From the NCBI GenBank assembly GCA_928212115.1, contig CAKMRJ010000001.1, forward strand, positions 176,700,030 to 176,764,029: DNA of 64,000 nucleotides. The letters are read 5' to 3'. Shown here one piece after another: positions 22,108 through 34,824 of the stretch; the first letter of the stretch is position 1; every line of letters starts with the position of its first letter. The notes beneath the pieces are model-generated. The model had not been told where the DNA came from and made no database searches. It saw nothing but the letters and a program-made list of their open reading frames with translations. A program made the translations under genes and the position numbers. Source of the DNA: Lactuca virosa (taxonomy: Eukaryota > Streptophyta > Magnoliopsida > Asterales > Asteraceae).

Positions 22108-22736
22108 CTACTGGCGGCGGTCATCCCTCTGGTGAACCCTCAGTTCAGCCAGTTGCCGCTCCATATCAAGCATGCGCCTTTCGTACACCCTTTGGCGTAC
22201 TCGGAGTTTTATGACTCCGGCTTGTGTTTCAGCCAGTGCTTGTAGCAGGGTTTCATGGTCTCTCTCAGATTTTCCACGAGTGTGCTCAAGGCGATTGGTG
22301 CGGATTGTATGCATTTTTGCATTTGCATCAACCTCTGCGATACGATGGAGAGCTGTTCTGCCCTGAATCTCGTTTCGGGCAACTCTACGGACCAGAATTG
22401 GAAGAATTCTGTCTGCCGAGCTTCCTTCGCTTATGTTGTAGAAGCTTCGGTATCCATTAAACGGCATAGGTTGGTCTTGCTCTTCGCTCCAGGTTTCCAA
22501 GCTCTCTACCCAAGGAGGCGTCGGGCTTTGAAAAGCCGGACGAGGGTTAGGATTCAGAACAAGATCTATCGGGGTAGGTTCTCCACTTCAGGCTCGGAGT
22601 CAGAACTATCAGCAAAGCCTTCAGCTTGGTGACCATCCATAGGGATTGGGTGATCATTCTCTGGCTCCTCTCCGAGCCATCCATCATTGCCATGGTTAGG
22701 GTAGTACGGGTCGTCGTGGGGATGGAATCCAGCCAT
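22108..22736 (-). pseudogene. A2 pre-gag frame, one frameshift
   Basis: The ATG at 22736 opens MAGFHPHDDPYYPN, followed by EEPENDHPIPMDGHQAEGF. A frameshift near 22565 is followed by an intact 130-codon C-terminal part (22500-22108) from METWSEEQDQP. This contains SADRILPILVRRVARNE and a long charged heptad-like region ending in MERQLAELRVHQRDD. It is the same protein as the intact C2 frame, with shared start and end. The function is unknown. Confidence 0.75.
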
Positions 22737-23424
22737 GATATCTACGCGAGAGAAGGGAATATAGGAAATAACTAAGTAGACGTACTAATTAGATAATTAT
22801 AAGATGATCTTTATCAGATACTTTAATACTTGCTTATTACATACTAGTTATATGTATTCGTGACACGATAGACCTTCGAATAAGCGACCCTAACCCTAAG
22901 TCCACAACCCAACGAGGAACAGGAAGTAAAGCAAAGATCCACAGATTCTAAGTCTATGACGTCCTGGATACATATAATACTTAATGTATCCACTAAGCAA
23001 TTATTGACCTATTGATAAAAATCTATTTAGTTCTCAGATAAGTAATTATAGTAACACCAAATACCCCTATGGTATTTCATTGTGGTAGTGTTGGTAAGTT
23101 TTTAGACTTGTTGCCACATCACAACCATTCTTGGGCATATGCTAATCACTCCTCGGACCAGCATAGTTGATCAGGTTATGCCATTCCCAGGACTGACCAT
23201 ACATCCCCAAGCTTATTTGTGATATTCAACAATCGTAATACTTTTGTTCTTGTCATTGTGACACTGATTTTAGTATGAATGCAAGCACGTATACTTTATA
23301 TAAGAAACTTTTTATTTCTAAAAGTATAGTTATTTGAAAATGTTAAATCAGAGACCTTAGTCCCAATGCATTTATAGTTTGTATATCTTATGTGGTCTGA
23401 TATACTTAGTTCACTATAAACAAT
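22737..23424 (-). other. Leader of A2
   Basis: Non-coding and homologous to the leaders of D and C2. It contains a degenerate copy of the recurrent module (TAAGTCCACAACCCAACGAG at 22897). Confidence 0.6.
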
Positions 23425-23437
23425 GCTCTGATACCAA
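23425..23437 (-). other. Primer-binding site of A2
   Basis: GCTCTGATACCAA on the plus strand is TTGGTATCAGAGC on the element strand, two bases from the 5' LTR. Confidence 0.9.
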
Positions 23438-23439
23438 TC

Positions 23440-26400
23440 TGTCACACCCCCAAACCAAGAATGGCGGAAACGGCCGGGGGTGGAGGACTTCATGTATAGT
23501 ATCACAACAACGAGTATAATAGTGCTCAAAGTAATTACAACCAATCATAAATATAATTGGAAAAGTTACACCAAAGCATATGTTTACATGATTCAAATCA
23601 ATTACATTATGATGACAAAATGAACTGTTTGACGATTCATCGTCCCATCCTCAAAACGCTGTTGATTTCCTGTTTCACTGAATTCCTGGGAATACAAGTA
23701 GTTTTGAAAAAGTGTCAACAATTAAGTTGGTGAGTTCATAAGCTTTTGATAGTAAGAGTTTGAAACCGATCTTTGTAATGAGTTGTATGTTACCAAGAAA
23801 AATCCAATATTTTCCTTATAAAAGTTATGTGGTCCTAAATACCAGGACCTAGAATAAACAAGTATTTGTCATACTTAAAGATATAAAAGTGGTTTTAAAT
23901 CGGCATAAAACCCTTTTTAAGTTGAGAAAATCCCGTAATGGACGTTGTGTAGTCTTAAATACCAAGACTGAAAGTGTATAGTAATATCCGTACTTATTGA
24001 TAATAAAAGTGATTTTAAATCGACATAAAACCCCTTTTGATTTATAAAAGTTCCCGTAAACTTTATGTGTTGTTAACTCCCTATGTGAGTCGCTATAACC
24101 GTACTATGACTGAATGAACCTGCCACGGCGTTTCTCAGGCGCCGAAAATTGTTATGACATTTGTCACCCGTAGACCTGCAGGTCCCACTGTAGCTAACAG
24201 CAAGGTGTGGGGTGTCAAACCCGATATAGATCTATACACAACTATCACGTTCTCCCTACAAGAGACTCTGGTTATAACTACCAGGAATTTTAAACCGTAC
24301 TCTAGGAGTACTGAGAAGATTAACTCACAGTTTAAGTTAACAAGTTTACGTATGGTGTGCATGAGTGTAAAGCCTTTTTCTGTGGGAATAAAACATTCTG
24401 AAATGTGTTTGTTGTGTTGATGGAAACATAAACCATACCTATTATAGTTTATCAAAACAAGGGTAGTAGTAGTAATGTATGTAAACTATACTTAACATAG
24501 TTTTTCCAAATGTTTGTATGTAATGGATGTACTTTGATTATAACAATTTGTTATTTCTATGCTTGATCTAGCAAAATCCATTTGTTAACTGTTGTATGTC
24601 CTTATACTAAGACAAAAAGTCATATAATGCAATAACATATAATCACATAAAGATATACACCTTGCTCAACATGTTACAAGGTGTGATGAAGTTGATAGCA
24701 TTTTTATGTTGTTAACAATTTCTATTACTGTTCTTAGGAAATTTGTAGAAAAATCATCAAAGGTGAAATCAGAATCCGTAAACTCTGAGAGTTTGAAAAA
24801 TGAGTCTAGTTTGTTCATAAATTTTATTATGATTTTTAATGACCTCCAACTTGTGTGAAAAAGTCCATAACCACAGACTGGTCCGGATTGATGTTTGAAA
24901 TGATAGGCAGTTTTGTAAAAATCACCATAAATTGTAGAAAAATCTTATGGTGATGTGCAAGTAGCCATTTTAAAGCTAAGAACTTGAACTACTTGCACCT
25001 TGTACAGTTTTGAAAAAAAAAAATGTTTAAGTTGACCAAAACAGTCCGTGAATGGAGTCCAACTTTTCTGATGAAAGCTGTTAGAAGAATTTAGTTGTGT
25101 TCTTAGTGTTTTAACTTGTATTCCCCCCCTTAAAACGTAAGAAAACATGAAAATGTAGGGATATGAACTCACCTTGAGTGATTTCAGAAGATGGATGATG
25201 GAGAAAAGAAGCGCTCAACTCAAGAACACTTGGGATGATGCCTTGAAGATTTGAAGATCTAACACAAATGTGATGGAATTTGTGTAAGCAATCTATGATT
25301 TGGGAAGAAGAAAGTGAAATAATCATAAGAAGAATGAATTATACTTACCAAATGAAGGAGAAAAGCTGGAAAATGCCTTGGAAATCTCGAATTTGTGTGA
25401 GAGAATTTGAGAGAAAAGTGAGTTTGATATTTGGTGTAAATGAGGGAAGTGAGTGAGAATGAGGAGAGAGAGAGCGAGTTGTTCCAGCTCCAAAACGTGA
25501 TAATGGCTGAAAATGAATGGGAAAGGACTATGAAGTGACTAGGGATGGTGGGGAGGACAATGGTTGGTCATGGAGTGGGTATGGGGGTGGTAGCTTGTGT
25601 CATAAACTAAAGAAAAGTCAACACTCCACCTCAATTATTCACCCAGTAGATTTTATTCTTAAATAAAGATTTTCATAAAAATATATTTAAATTATGAATA
25701 TTTAGGGTCTTATATGTTAAAATATGATTTTTGGAGAAAATCCCGCGTTAAAATAATTAAAAACGGACTTAAAATGGAGTCGTGGTCGAAAACCGGGTGG
25801 AAAATGCCAAATCCGAAGCCAGGAGGGTGACTTCGGCCTTAGGAGCCATGGATCCGAAGTGGGGCTCGGCTGCTGGCTACGGTCGGTGACTGCGGCTGCT
25901 TGCTGCGGTCGGTGGCTGCGGCTCGCTGGCTGCGGCTGCGGCTAGGTGACTGCGGATCCTCAAGGAGACTCCGGCTCAAGGAGAGTTTGATCCCTATAGA
26001 GGGACTCCGGCCCTAAGAGGCTATTTTCCAAGGAATCTTCCCGTTTCGCATGGTTTTTCACCAAATCAAGTGTCGGGATGCCCCAATTGATTACAAAAAG
26101 ATCAAGAGAGGTTTTGAGAGAGATTTGGGAGAGATTTGATATACTTGGAGAGATTTCTCATTCAGAGAGAGATTTGGGAGAGATTTGACATTCTTGCAGA
26201 GATTTCTCATTCAGAGAGAGATTTGGGAGAAATTTCACATTCTTGGAGAGATTTGGGAGAGATTTGACATTCTTGGAGAGATTTCTCATTCAGAGAGAGA
26301 TTTGGGAGAGATTTCACATTCTTGGAGAGATTTGGGAGAGATTTGACATTCTTGGAGAGATTTCTCATTCAGAGAGAGATTTGGGAGAGATTTCACATAC

Positions 26401-26780
26401 TTGGAGAGATTTGGGAGAGATTTGTCATATAGAAAGATAGAGTGAAAGAGAATAAGAGAGGTTCCATTTATGACCTTTTTGAGTGTCCGGCTTCGCAACG
26501 CAAGGTCGGTAAACCCCGTTAAGCCATGTTTTAGTGTCCTACACACTCCCGATGAGTGTGCAATAGTGTTTTTATCTCTTTGGTTCATTGTTTAGCACTA
26601 TCAAGGTTAAGGAAAATTAAACACACGAATTTTCCAACTGATGTTTTCTCATTAAATTAGCGAATTGTTCAGTAGTTACATAACGTAAACCCTAATATAC
26701 AAGGGTTGACTGCGTTGACTGGTTTGACTTGTTGACTTAGTTCGACTTTGACTTGACCAGAAAAGTTGACGGTTGTCACA
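23440..26780 (-). repeat. 5' LTR of A2, full length (3341 bp)
   Basis: On the plus strand it starts TGTCACACCCCC and ends GGTTGTCACA. It includes a conserved hairpin (24430-24450), palindrome TATAGATCTATA (24235-24246), the inverted 12-mer pair (23729-23740 and 25162-25173), a C run (near 25126), a GC-rich module with repeated CTGCGGCT and CGGTCGGTG (25860-25965) and the 79-bp tandem repeats (26105-26440). Confidence 0.95.
26105..26440 (+). repeat. 79-bp tandem repeats in the A2 5' LTR
   Basis: About three and a half copies of the same unit as at 17616-17995, with the same long open frames on both strands. Confidence 0.85.
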
Positions 26781-26785
26781 AACTT

Positions 26786-27463
26786 CCATCACACGGGAGT
26801 TTACAAGGAAATGCACTGCAAAAACTGCAACAAGAAAGGGCATATTGCCCGTTTCTGCAAAGCGCCAGCACAACCCATCTCTCAAGTCCCCGTCGCGGGA
26901 GTCAGTCAAGCTTGTTATGAGTGTGGGGAAATCAGACATTTCAAGAGGGACTGCCCAAAGACAAAGAATGCTGGCAGTGTGGGGAGGATTTTGGTAATTG
27001 GTCATGAAGAAGCGATGGCAGATCCTAACATGGTTATCGGTACGTTTCTTCTCAACAATTCTTACGCATGCATTCTTTTCGATAGTGGTGCGGAGAAAAG
27101 CTTCGTGAGCCATCAATTCAAACATCTACTAAAACAAAATCCCCAAACATTAAAAGACACATTCCCTTAGAGATGGCAAATGGAAAGACCGAGAGCACAA
27201 ATGACATATACATAGGATGCACGCTTACTCTAAACAACCATTCATTTCAAATTGACCTGATGTCGGTCTCAATTAAAAGCTTTGACATTATAATCGGCAT
27301 GGATTGGTTAAGTCTTCATCATGCTGATATCCTATGTTTTGAAAGATCCATTCGTCTTAATCTGCCAAGTAACGAATCTCTTGTTATCTATGGAGACAAA
27401 TCTGGCGCAAATATTCAAATCAGTTCTTGCGCCAAGGCCAAGAAGTATCTTCGCAAAGATTAA
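26786..27463 (+). pseudogene. Element B gag zinc knuckles and protease
   Basis: Continuation of gag after A2. Two CCHC knuckles, CKNCNKKGHIARFC and CYECGEIRHFKRDC, are followed by the aspartic protease with ILFDSGAEKSF (about 27075-27110). A stop and one-base frameshift at about 27168 interrupts. The frame resumes at 27173 with MANGKTES and continues through IIIGMDWLSLHHADI, the second protease landmark, to a stop at 27461-27463. The protease would process the polyprotein. Confidence 0.85.
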
Positions 27464-30448
27464 TGTGCCTTTTTAGCTCACGTGGTTGATAAAACATAAG
27501 AAGTGAAAAACATCAAGGATATTCCTGAAGTCTGTGATTTCCCTGATGTATTCCCCGAAGATTTCTCAGGAGTTCCTCCTGAACGCCAAGTCGAATTCCG
27601 AAACGACTTGATTCCCGGAGCTACCCCCCTATAGCCAAATCCCCATATCGTCTTGCACCATCAGAGATGCAGGAACTATCCAACCAATTGAACGAGCAAA
27701 GAAAAGGATTCATAAGACCAAGCTTCTCACCCTGGGGAGCACCGGTCTTGTTCGTGAAGAAGAAGGATGGATCGTTTCGCATGTGTATAGACTACCGGGA
27801 ATTAAGTAAACTCACTATCAAAAACTGATACCCTTTGCCTCGAATCGACGTCCTTTTTTACCAGATTCAAGGGGCAAGTTTCTTCTCAAAGATTGACCTG
27901 AGATCAGGATACCATCAACTACGAGTCCAGGAGACCGATATTCCAAATACCGTTTTTAGAACTCACTACGGTCACTATGAATTTGTAGTGATGCCCTTTG
28001 GTTTAACAAATGCACCTGTAGTGTTCATGGACCTGATGAACCGTGTGTGTCGACCTTACTTAGACAAATTCGTTATTGTTTTCATTGACGATATACTAGT
28101 CTATTCCCGAAGTAAGGAAGAACACATCCAACACTTACGATAAGTCTTGGAAACCTTAAGAGCAGAGAAATTGTACGTGAAGTTCTCAAAGTTTGAATTC
28201 TGGATCCAGAAGGTAGAATTCTTGAGTTATGTAGTCATCAAGGAAGGGATACATGTTGATCCCACCAAGATCAAAGCTATTGAAAACCGGGCGACCCCAC
28301 GAACCCCAACAGAGATTCGTTAGTTTCTAGGTCTTGTTGGCTATTACAGAAGGTTCATACAAAACTTATCAAAGATCGCGAAGCCACTCACCACCCTGAC
28401 TCAGAAGGGTATAACCTTCAATTGGGAGGAGAAACAAGAAACTGCATTCCAGACACTAAAGCAAGCCCTCTGCAGCGAACCGATCTTGTCCCTCCCGGAA
28501 GGGACGAAAGATTCTGTAGTTTACTGTGATGCGTCCAAGCAAGGGCTAGGTTGGGTTCTTATGCTACGAGGAAAGGTCATATCCTACGCCTCAAGACAAC
28601 TTAAGAACCATGAGGTCAACTATACTACACACGACCTCGAACTGGGAGTCGTGGTTTTTGCCCTGAAAATATAGAGACATTACCTTTATGGTACGAAATG
28701 AACAGTCTTTATAGACCACAAAAGCCTCCAACATATATTTAATCAGAAGGAACTTAACATGAGACAACGACGGTGGGTAGAGCTACTCAATGATTATGAA
28801 TGCGAAATTCACTATCATCCCGGTAAAGCCAATGTAGTAGCAGATGCCCTTAGTCGAAAAGAGTACTCGGGCCGCCGAGTAAAGTCTCTAACTATAACTA
28901 TCCATTCCCACCTATCCACACAAATCAAGGAGGCTCAGCTGGAAGCCTTGAAACCCACAAACGTGACAGGTGAAGCCCTAAGAGGAATGGAAAAGAACTT
29001 GGAAATCAAAGGTGACGGAGTTCGTTATCTCATGAATCACATCTAGACACCGAAGTATGGTGGCTACAGAGATATTGTCATGAATGAAGCCCATTAAACT
29101 CGATACTCCGTTCACCCAGGTTCAGACAAGATGTATTTGGACCTCAAGAAACTCTATTGGTGGCCGAACATGAAAGTTGAGATTGCTACCTATGTGGGCA
29201 AGTGTCTGACTTGCGCCAAAGTCAAGGTAGAATATCAAAAGCCCTCATGTCTACTACAACAAGCAGAAATACCTGAGTGGAAGTGGGAGCAGATTACAAT
29301 GGACTTCATAACCAAGTTACCCAGAACAACGGGTGGTCATGATACCATTTAGGTAATCGTCGACAAACTAACCAAATCCGCACACTTCCTGCCAATAAAG
29401 GAAACTGATAAAATTGAGAAGTTAACAATGATGTACATTAAACACATAGTACGATTGCATTGTGTGCCAATATCTATTATCTCTGACCAAGATAGTAGAT
29501 TTACCTCGCGGTTTTGGCAATCACTGCAAAAGTCCTTGGGAACCAATCTTGACATGAGTACAGCGTACCATCCTCAGCCCGATCGGCAAAGCGAGAGAAC
29601 CATACCAACGCTGGAAGACATGTTGAGAGCTTGTGTGATAGTTTTTGGTAATGCTTTGGATACCAATTACCGCTCGTCGAATTCTCGTACAACAACAGCT
29701 ATCACACTAGCATCAAAGTTGCTCCATTTGAAGCCCTTTATGGCCGCAAGTGCAGATCTCCCCTGTGTTGCGCTGAAGTGGGTGATACGCAACTAGCCAA
29801 GAACCAAATACCTGATAGCACTCTAACCAGTCCTGAGATCATTCGAGAAACCACAGAAAAGATCGTACAAATCCGGGAACGATTGAAAGCTTCTAGAGAC
29901 AGAAACAAGAGTTATGCGGACAAACGACAAAAACCCTTGGAATTCTAGGTTGGTGACCGCGTCTTATTAAAGGTATCACCCTGGAAAGGATTGATACATT
30001 TCGGCAAAAGTGGAAAACTAAATTCAAGGTACATCGGACCATTCGAGATTCTTGCTAGAATTGGTCCAGTTGCTTACAAACTCAAACTACCGCATGAACT
30101 CAGTAACATTCATCCCACTTTTCACGTCTCTAATCTCAAGAAGTGTCTGTCTGACGGGACTCTTGTAATTCCACTTGACGAAATCCAGTTAATCGAGAGT
30201 CTACATTCGTAGAAGAAGCAGTAGAAATCATGGATAGGGAAATAAAAAGAACAAAACAAATTCTACATTAGTAGAAGAAGCGGTAGAAATCATGGATAGG
30301 GAAATAAAAAGAACAAAACAAAGCCGTATACCAATAGTGAAGGTTCCCTGGAATGCCAAGCGGGGACCTGAATTCACTTGGGAACGGGAAGATCAGATAA
30401 ATCAAAAGTATCCACGTCTTTTCCCTAGTTCATGCGTACCACTTTAGA
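27464..30448 (+). pseudogene. Element B pol: RT, RNase H, integrase, chromodomain
   Basis: RT spans about 27640-28330, with FSKIDLRSGYHQLR and FVIVFIDDILVYSRS (both catalytic Asp present). RNase H spans about 28480-28870 with VVYCDASKQGLG, THDLE, FIDHKSL and ADALSRKE. Integrase spans about 28960-29990, with CLTCAKVK of the zinc-binding end and the core (MDFITKLP, ISDQDSRFTSRFW, SERTIPTLED). The tail includes a YIGPFEILARIGPVAYKLKLP segment and the chromodomain RIPIVKVPWNAKRGPE. At least ten stops and several frameshifts interrupt it, many at Trp codons. Confidence 0.9.
30200..30323 (+). repeat. 62-bp tandem duplication before the element B chromodomain
   Basis: Two copies starting TCTACATT (30200 and 30262) cover the linker with VEIMDREIKRTKQ. 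As 62 is not a multiple of three, it shifts the frame entering the chromodomain. It is absent from D. Confidence 0.85.
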
Positions 30449-30473
30449 AACAATTTCGGGACGAATTCCCTCT

Positions 30474-30487
30474 AACGGGGGGGATAA
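30474..30487 (+). other. Polypurine tract of element B
   Basis: AACGGGGGGGATAA lies directly before the 3' LTR. Confidence 0.85.
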
Positions 30488-32950
30488 TGTAACAACCCGA
30501 TATTTCAAGTCAATGTACTAGTCTACGTCAACCCTTGTAACTAGTTTTAAAGTAATAAAGAGAAATTATTTGAATATTATGTGCATTTAATTATTTATAA
30601 AGATGTAATAAATTAAGATAAAAATGATCGTAAAAAATAAAATGTTAGATAAACTCGATATCTATGAAGAAACTTGTAGTGGTCGTGACAAGGATTCCGT
30701 AGATATAAAGAACGCTGCAATCCGAGTTATAACGAAGAATTTATGACCTATCGAAGTTTCACGACAGAACCGGTACGACGATGTGTGACGTAAAAAGTGA
30801 ATTTACGATAAAAATACATTTTAGCCTTAAAAATCTAAATAAAAGTTGTAGCATACGTTAAACCGAGAGCATACATAAAAAGAACATCCAAATCTGACTT
30901 CGTATGAGGAAGTTATGATTTTTCTAAGAATCGGCACAACATTGTACAGCCTGAAATTCGAATTATACATCGAGCGATTTTTAGCCGAAACAACCTAAAA
31001 AAGAATCGAAGATCTCTTCAATAGTAGCTCAACGGTAAAAAGACACACGAAAACGGATGTCGGATGAAGAAGTTATGAATTTTTAACAGACTTTTCCTGT
31101 CCCGGCCTGTTAAAAATATAATATTAAAAAAATAAATTCAAAATTAGCCGACGGAGTCTAAACAAAAGTCATAGAGTACGGCCTCACCTACGTGTGGATA
31201 TAAATAACGTCAAAAACGAAGCTCGTATCCGAAAGTTATGAATTTTTTAAGTTCGGGGCACAAAATTTGAAGTCCTTCGCATATGCTAGGTCCGGAATCA
31301 GCCACGTCGCCCTAGACCTTCACATGTCCGACGCATGTCCCTAGTTGTGACGTCCAAAGCGAGCCACATATCACCTGCGAGGGTCCGATGCGTGTCCCTG
31401 GCTGCGAGATCTCGGACCCCTATATAAGGAATGCGAATCTTCCCGGTTTTGGTTGCTACTTTACACACTTTTTCACACTTTACGCCTTCATAATCCATTC
31501 TACAACCCCCCGAAGCCTCGGGAACCTACCTAATACCCGAAGAAAGCCCCGAAGCAACTGAAGTCCCTGAGAAAAGAGTCTTTGCGGTTTAAAACTTGGC
31601 CCTCGCAAAGCCCGATTTTCAACAAAAACTACCGGTTTTCGTCAAGGAAAATCATTTCTAGAAGCGAAGTGCTGTCCAAATCACCACCTTTATCAAGTGA
31701 GTTCATACCCCTATATTTTTACAAGTCTTTTAAATATTTTAAGGGGTGGGGGGGACTACAAGTATAACACAAGAAAGTTTATGTTAATATCCAAATCTTT
31801 TCAATATTATATTTATATAAGTTTAAAATCAATTTAATCTTATTGAAATATTAACAATACAAAGGTTAACTTTTCAAATAACACAAACATATAAACTATA
31901 ATAGGTATAGTTTATGGATCATATATACTACTTTACATATTCAGAATAACTTATGGATAACAAACATATAAACTATATTGAATGTAGTTTATGAGATATA
32001 CTTACAATTTATCTATTACAAAGTAACTTTTCATTATTTTACACATAATCATCGATATAGCATTTGTGAGATACACTTCACGTACTTATCTAAGTACCAA
32101 CCAAGTCCTGAGATTATAATCAGAGTCTCCTGGAAGGAGAGTGTGACACTTGTTTATAGATCTATACGGGAGTGACAATCCCGCACCTGAGCTGCTTGCA
32201 ACAGCTAGGCCGGCAGGCCTGAGTTTACAAATGTCGTACAGATTGCGACGAGGGAAGAACGTCGTGTTCAAGCCATCTTAGGTCATCAAGCATGGTTATG
32301 ATAACTCACAATTTAGTATTGAACAATACAATTAGTTTATGAATAAGTAAACAACTTCACATAGTTTTATTTAATAATAAAACTATAATACAATATTTTA
32401 CAAGTACAACTGGTAAAATCAGATATTTACAATTACACCCTTTTCATACAAACACAAGCACAGAACACTATTCCAGTATAGAGAAAACATACTTTTCATG
32501 GTTTTATGTGAACTAAAACTACATTTTACTATCTCAGAGTACAAAACCATTAATATGATTTGAGTACCACATATTACAACAGAAAATATAGGATTTTCTG
32601 GGAAAAACATACTTACATTTACAAGGAACAAATATAAGATTTCAGTTACAAACATGCTTATGAACTCACCAACTTAATTATTGACACTCTTTTCAAAACT
32701 ACTTGTATTCTCAGGAAATCGATAAACAGGTACATCCACGAGTTTTTGAGAAGACGGAGCATTATAGACTCATGTCTTTTGTTATACATTTTGGTGTCAA
32801 TATACAATGATTTGAACACATATGTAAAAACTTATACTTTATCAATGCAAAGTTGTTGTACTTTGATTACTATTAAGCAATTGTTGTGATACTATACATA
32901 AAGTCATCCGCCCCCGAACGTTTCTGCCGTTCCGGTTTGGGAGTGTGACA
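30488..32950 (+). repeat. 3' LTR of element B
   Basis: Starts TGTAACAACCCG and ends GGGAGTGTGACA. It has a TATA box at 31421-31427, a hairpin with loop ATAGG at 31891-31915 and TATAGATCTATA at 32154-32165. It has one promoter-proximal repeat fewer than the 5' LTR, and scattered substitutions throughout. Confidence 0.95.
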
Positions 32951-32955
32951 TAAAG

Positions 32956-33600
32956 TATCTAAGATGGAAAGGGAAGAAAGACCCGAAAAGAACACGTTGG
33001 TAACAAACGACAATGAAATCACCTTCGATGAACAGTACATGGAAAACATCTAGGATCCTCATCATGATGGATTGGTTATAAATCGCTACATCGCCAATAA
33101 TTTTGTCAAAAGGATCCTCGTAGACAGAGGATCCTTAGTGAACATTATACTTTTTGATGCTCTGACCAGGATGAACATCCCAAAATCCGAAATAATCAAA
33201 AGATCCTCAGTACTAATAGGATTCAACGGTGAAACAAAGCACACCGTTGGAGAAATGAACCTCCATATCTACGTTGAAGGGGTAAATTCTATACAACGCT
33301 TTTGTGTTAACGATGCTTTGTCATCCTACAATGTTATATTAGGTAGGCCCTGGATCCATGACTTGAAAGAAGTTCCATCGACGTACCATCAATACATCAA
33401 GATGCCTACCCCATAAGGGACAGTGAAGATCATCAATGATCAACAAGAGTCTAAACAGTGCTATAAGACCTCGATGATTTCTTCCACTGTACCATGGCAA
33501 ACATAGAAATTAAAGTAAAGGGCACGAGACGTGCTAGAAGCAAAAGAACAAGACATAAAAGAAGTTCCCTTGAACCATGAAGATCCTGAATATTCAAATT
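32956..33600 (+). pseudogene. Tat-type protease region, continuation after element B
   Basis: The segment ITFDEQYMENI is followed by a stop and then DPHHDGLVINRYIANNF. The aspartic protease follows, with ILVDRGSLVNIILFDAL (33112 onward), so the usual D-T/S-G triad has Arg in place of Thr/Ser. SYNVILGRPWIHDL near 33330 is the second landmark. An open run of 114 codons covers 33072-33416. After the stop, KIINDQQESKQCY is still readable. Similarity fades near 33600, before any RT. Confidence 0.75.
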
Positions 33601-34667
33601 AGTTTTGGGTAGGCGCGAGAAACCTTAAGTGTAAAGGGATAAATTGTAAAAGTAATTGGGTATTTATACATATAAAAGCATTCCAAATGGTTAAATTTTA
33701 AATTTCATACGTTTCAGTATAAGTGGAGAGAGAAACCGCCGATAGTAACATGAAATGTCCGTATAATCACAACCAAGATTCCTTTCATGTTACCCATACT
33801 CATCTTCACGAACAAAATTGACCAATCAACTCAAGCCAACTATCACCCTTGTAACAAAAACTTTCCATCTGTCCGTCGTCATTTTCATAGTAACAACAAC
33901 CCCCTTTTGTAATCATCTTCTGAATGTGATAGCCATCGAAACAAGAACAACTTTCAAAATCAGAACAAGGTAGGGATTTTTATGTCTCACAATAACCATG
34001 TTGACAATGGTAAATCTCATAAAGATAGAGTTTGTAAAACCTAAGTTTCAAGTTGGAATGAACTTGAAATATTAAGGGTTTTAGTGCAAAATGATGTGTA
34101 ACAAGGAAGTAACAAAAAACTACCTATGTAAGGATTCGTGATATGAAAGCAATTTGACCTCGGGCAAAGATCTATTCCTTCAACATGAAAAGTAGACCCT
34201 GAAGCGTTGATGTGGTTTCCCATTGAATTATAATTCGTACACTTGTTAAGAAGTTACAAAGGGTTTCGTTATGAAGGTTATGTAAATGGATTGTATTGTT
34301 CTCAAACATATATAGATTTAAACATAACAGTAGTGATATGCATGAAAATCCTTAAAATATCAATGTGATCAGCTTCAAATAATATTGGCAATATATAAGT
34401 GAAAAAAGGAATATGAAGCACCCCTGCTATCAGAATGATGACCAAGCAAAAATTTCATAGCTATGAACATGAGAAAAGATGGATGACTCTTTCGTCTTTG
34501 TTGATTTGAACCTATTAGGAAGAAACCCTTGGGATTTGGAAACTTGATTAAGGCCTCACAACAAGATGACTTATAAGGCTTCATACAACATGTAACAACA
34601 TGCTTCTAGGGATATTGAATGTTCAAATGGCATTGTGAAACTATAAAAGTTTGCCATTAATTTCCTT

Positions 34668-34793
34668 AGTCGCATGCTAGAATACGAAGTATTCACTATC
34701 AATTCATTAAGTTTTAGTCTAGAATACAATGTATTCACCATTAATTATTTAAGTTTCAGTCAAGAATACAAAGTATTCACTATTAAATCCTTT
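34668..34793 (+). repeat. 42-bp tandem repeat, three copies
   Basis: Copies start at 34668, 34710 and 34752, each with GAATAC, (A/G/T)GTATTCAC and an A/T-rich end. The embedded GAATACxxxGTATTC is itself an inverted repeat. Confidence 0.8.
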
Positions 34794-34824
34794 GGGTTGA
34801 TGAAATTAATCAGCAAAGAAATAT

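Larger units (their letters stand above)
17297..26780 (-). mobile_element. Chromovirus A2, non-autonomous, inserted in the gag of element B
   Basis: Lies in reverse orientation, with its 5' LTR on the right (23440-26780) and 3' LTR on the left (17297-18328). A tRNA-Met primer site and purine tract are in the right places, and AACTT duplications flank it. The 5.1-kb interior has a pre-gag frame, a gag without capsid, an unexplained block, a degenerate RT and a chromodomain tail. Protease, RNase H and the integrase core are absent. Confidence 0.95.
12069..32950 (+). mobile_element. Chromovirus B (Tekay-type Ty3/Gypsy), complete but carrying a nested element
   Basis: LTRs at 12069-14569 and 30488-32950, tRNA-Met primer site, pre-gag frame, gag, protease, RT, RNase H, integrase, chromodomain and purine tract are all present in order and flanked by TAAAG. 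The interior is interrupted at 17297-26780 by element A2. Every coding region has stops or frameshifts, so the copy is old and inactive. Without A2 the element would be about 11.4 kb. Confidence 0.95.
10064..33600 (+). mobile_element. Tat-type Ty3/Gypsy element, truncated and split by a nested element
   Basis: It consists of a 581-bp LTR, a primer site beginning TTTGGCGCC, a decayed gag (10900-12068) and, beyond the 20.9-kb nested insertion, a protease segment (32956-33600). RT, RNase H, integrase and the 3' LTR are not in the window. The right border near 33600 is where Tat-like coding similarity stops, so it is approximate. Assignment to the Tat group rests on the primer-site sequence and the gag and protease character. 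Confidence 0.75.

Noticed and set aside
22255..22632. Plus-strand frame of 125 codons opposite the A2 pre-gag frame
   Set aside because: The minus-strand reading is conserved in three sister elements; the plus-strand one is not.
33601..34370. Possible host gene fragment
   Set aside because: No open frame above about 60 codons, no splice-consistent exon series and no recognisable motif.
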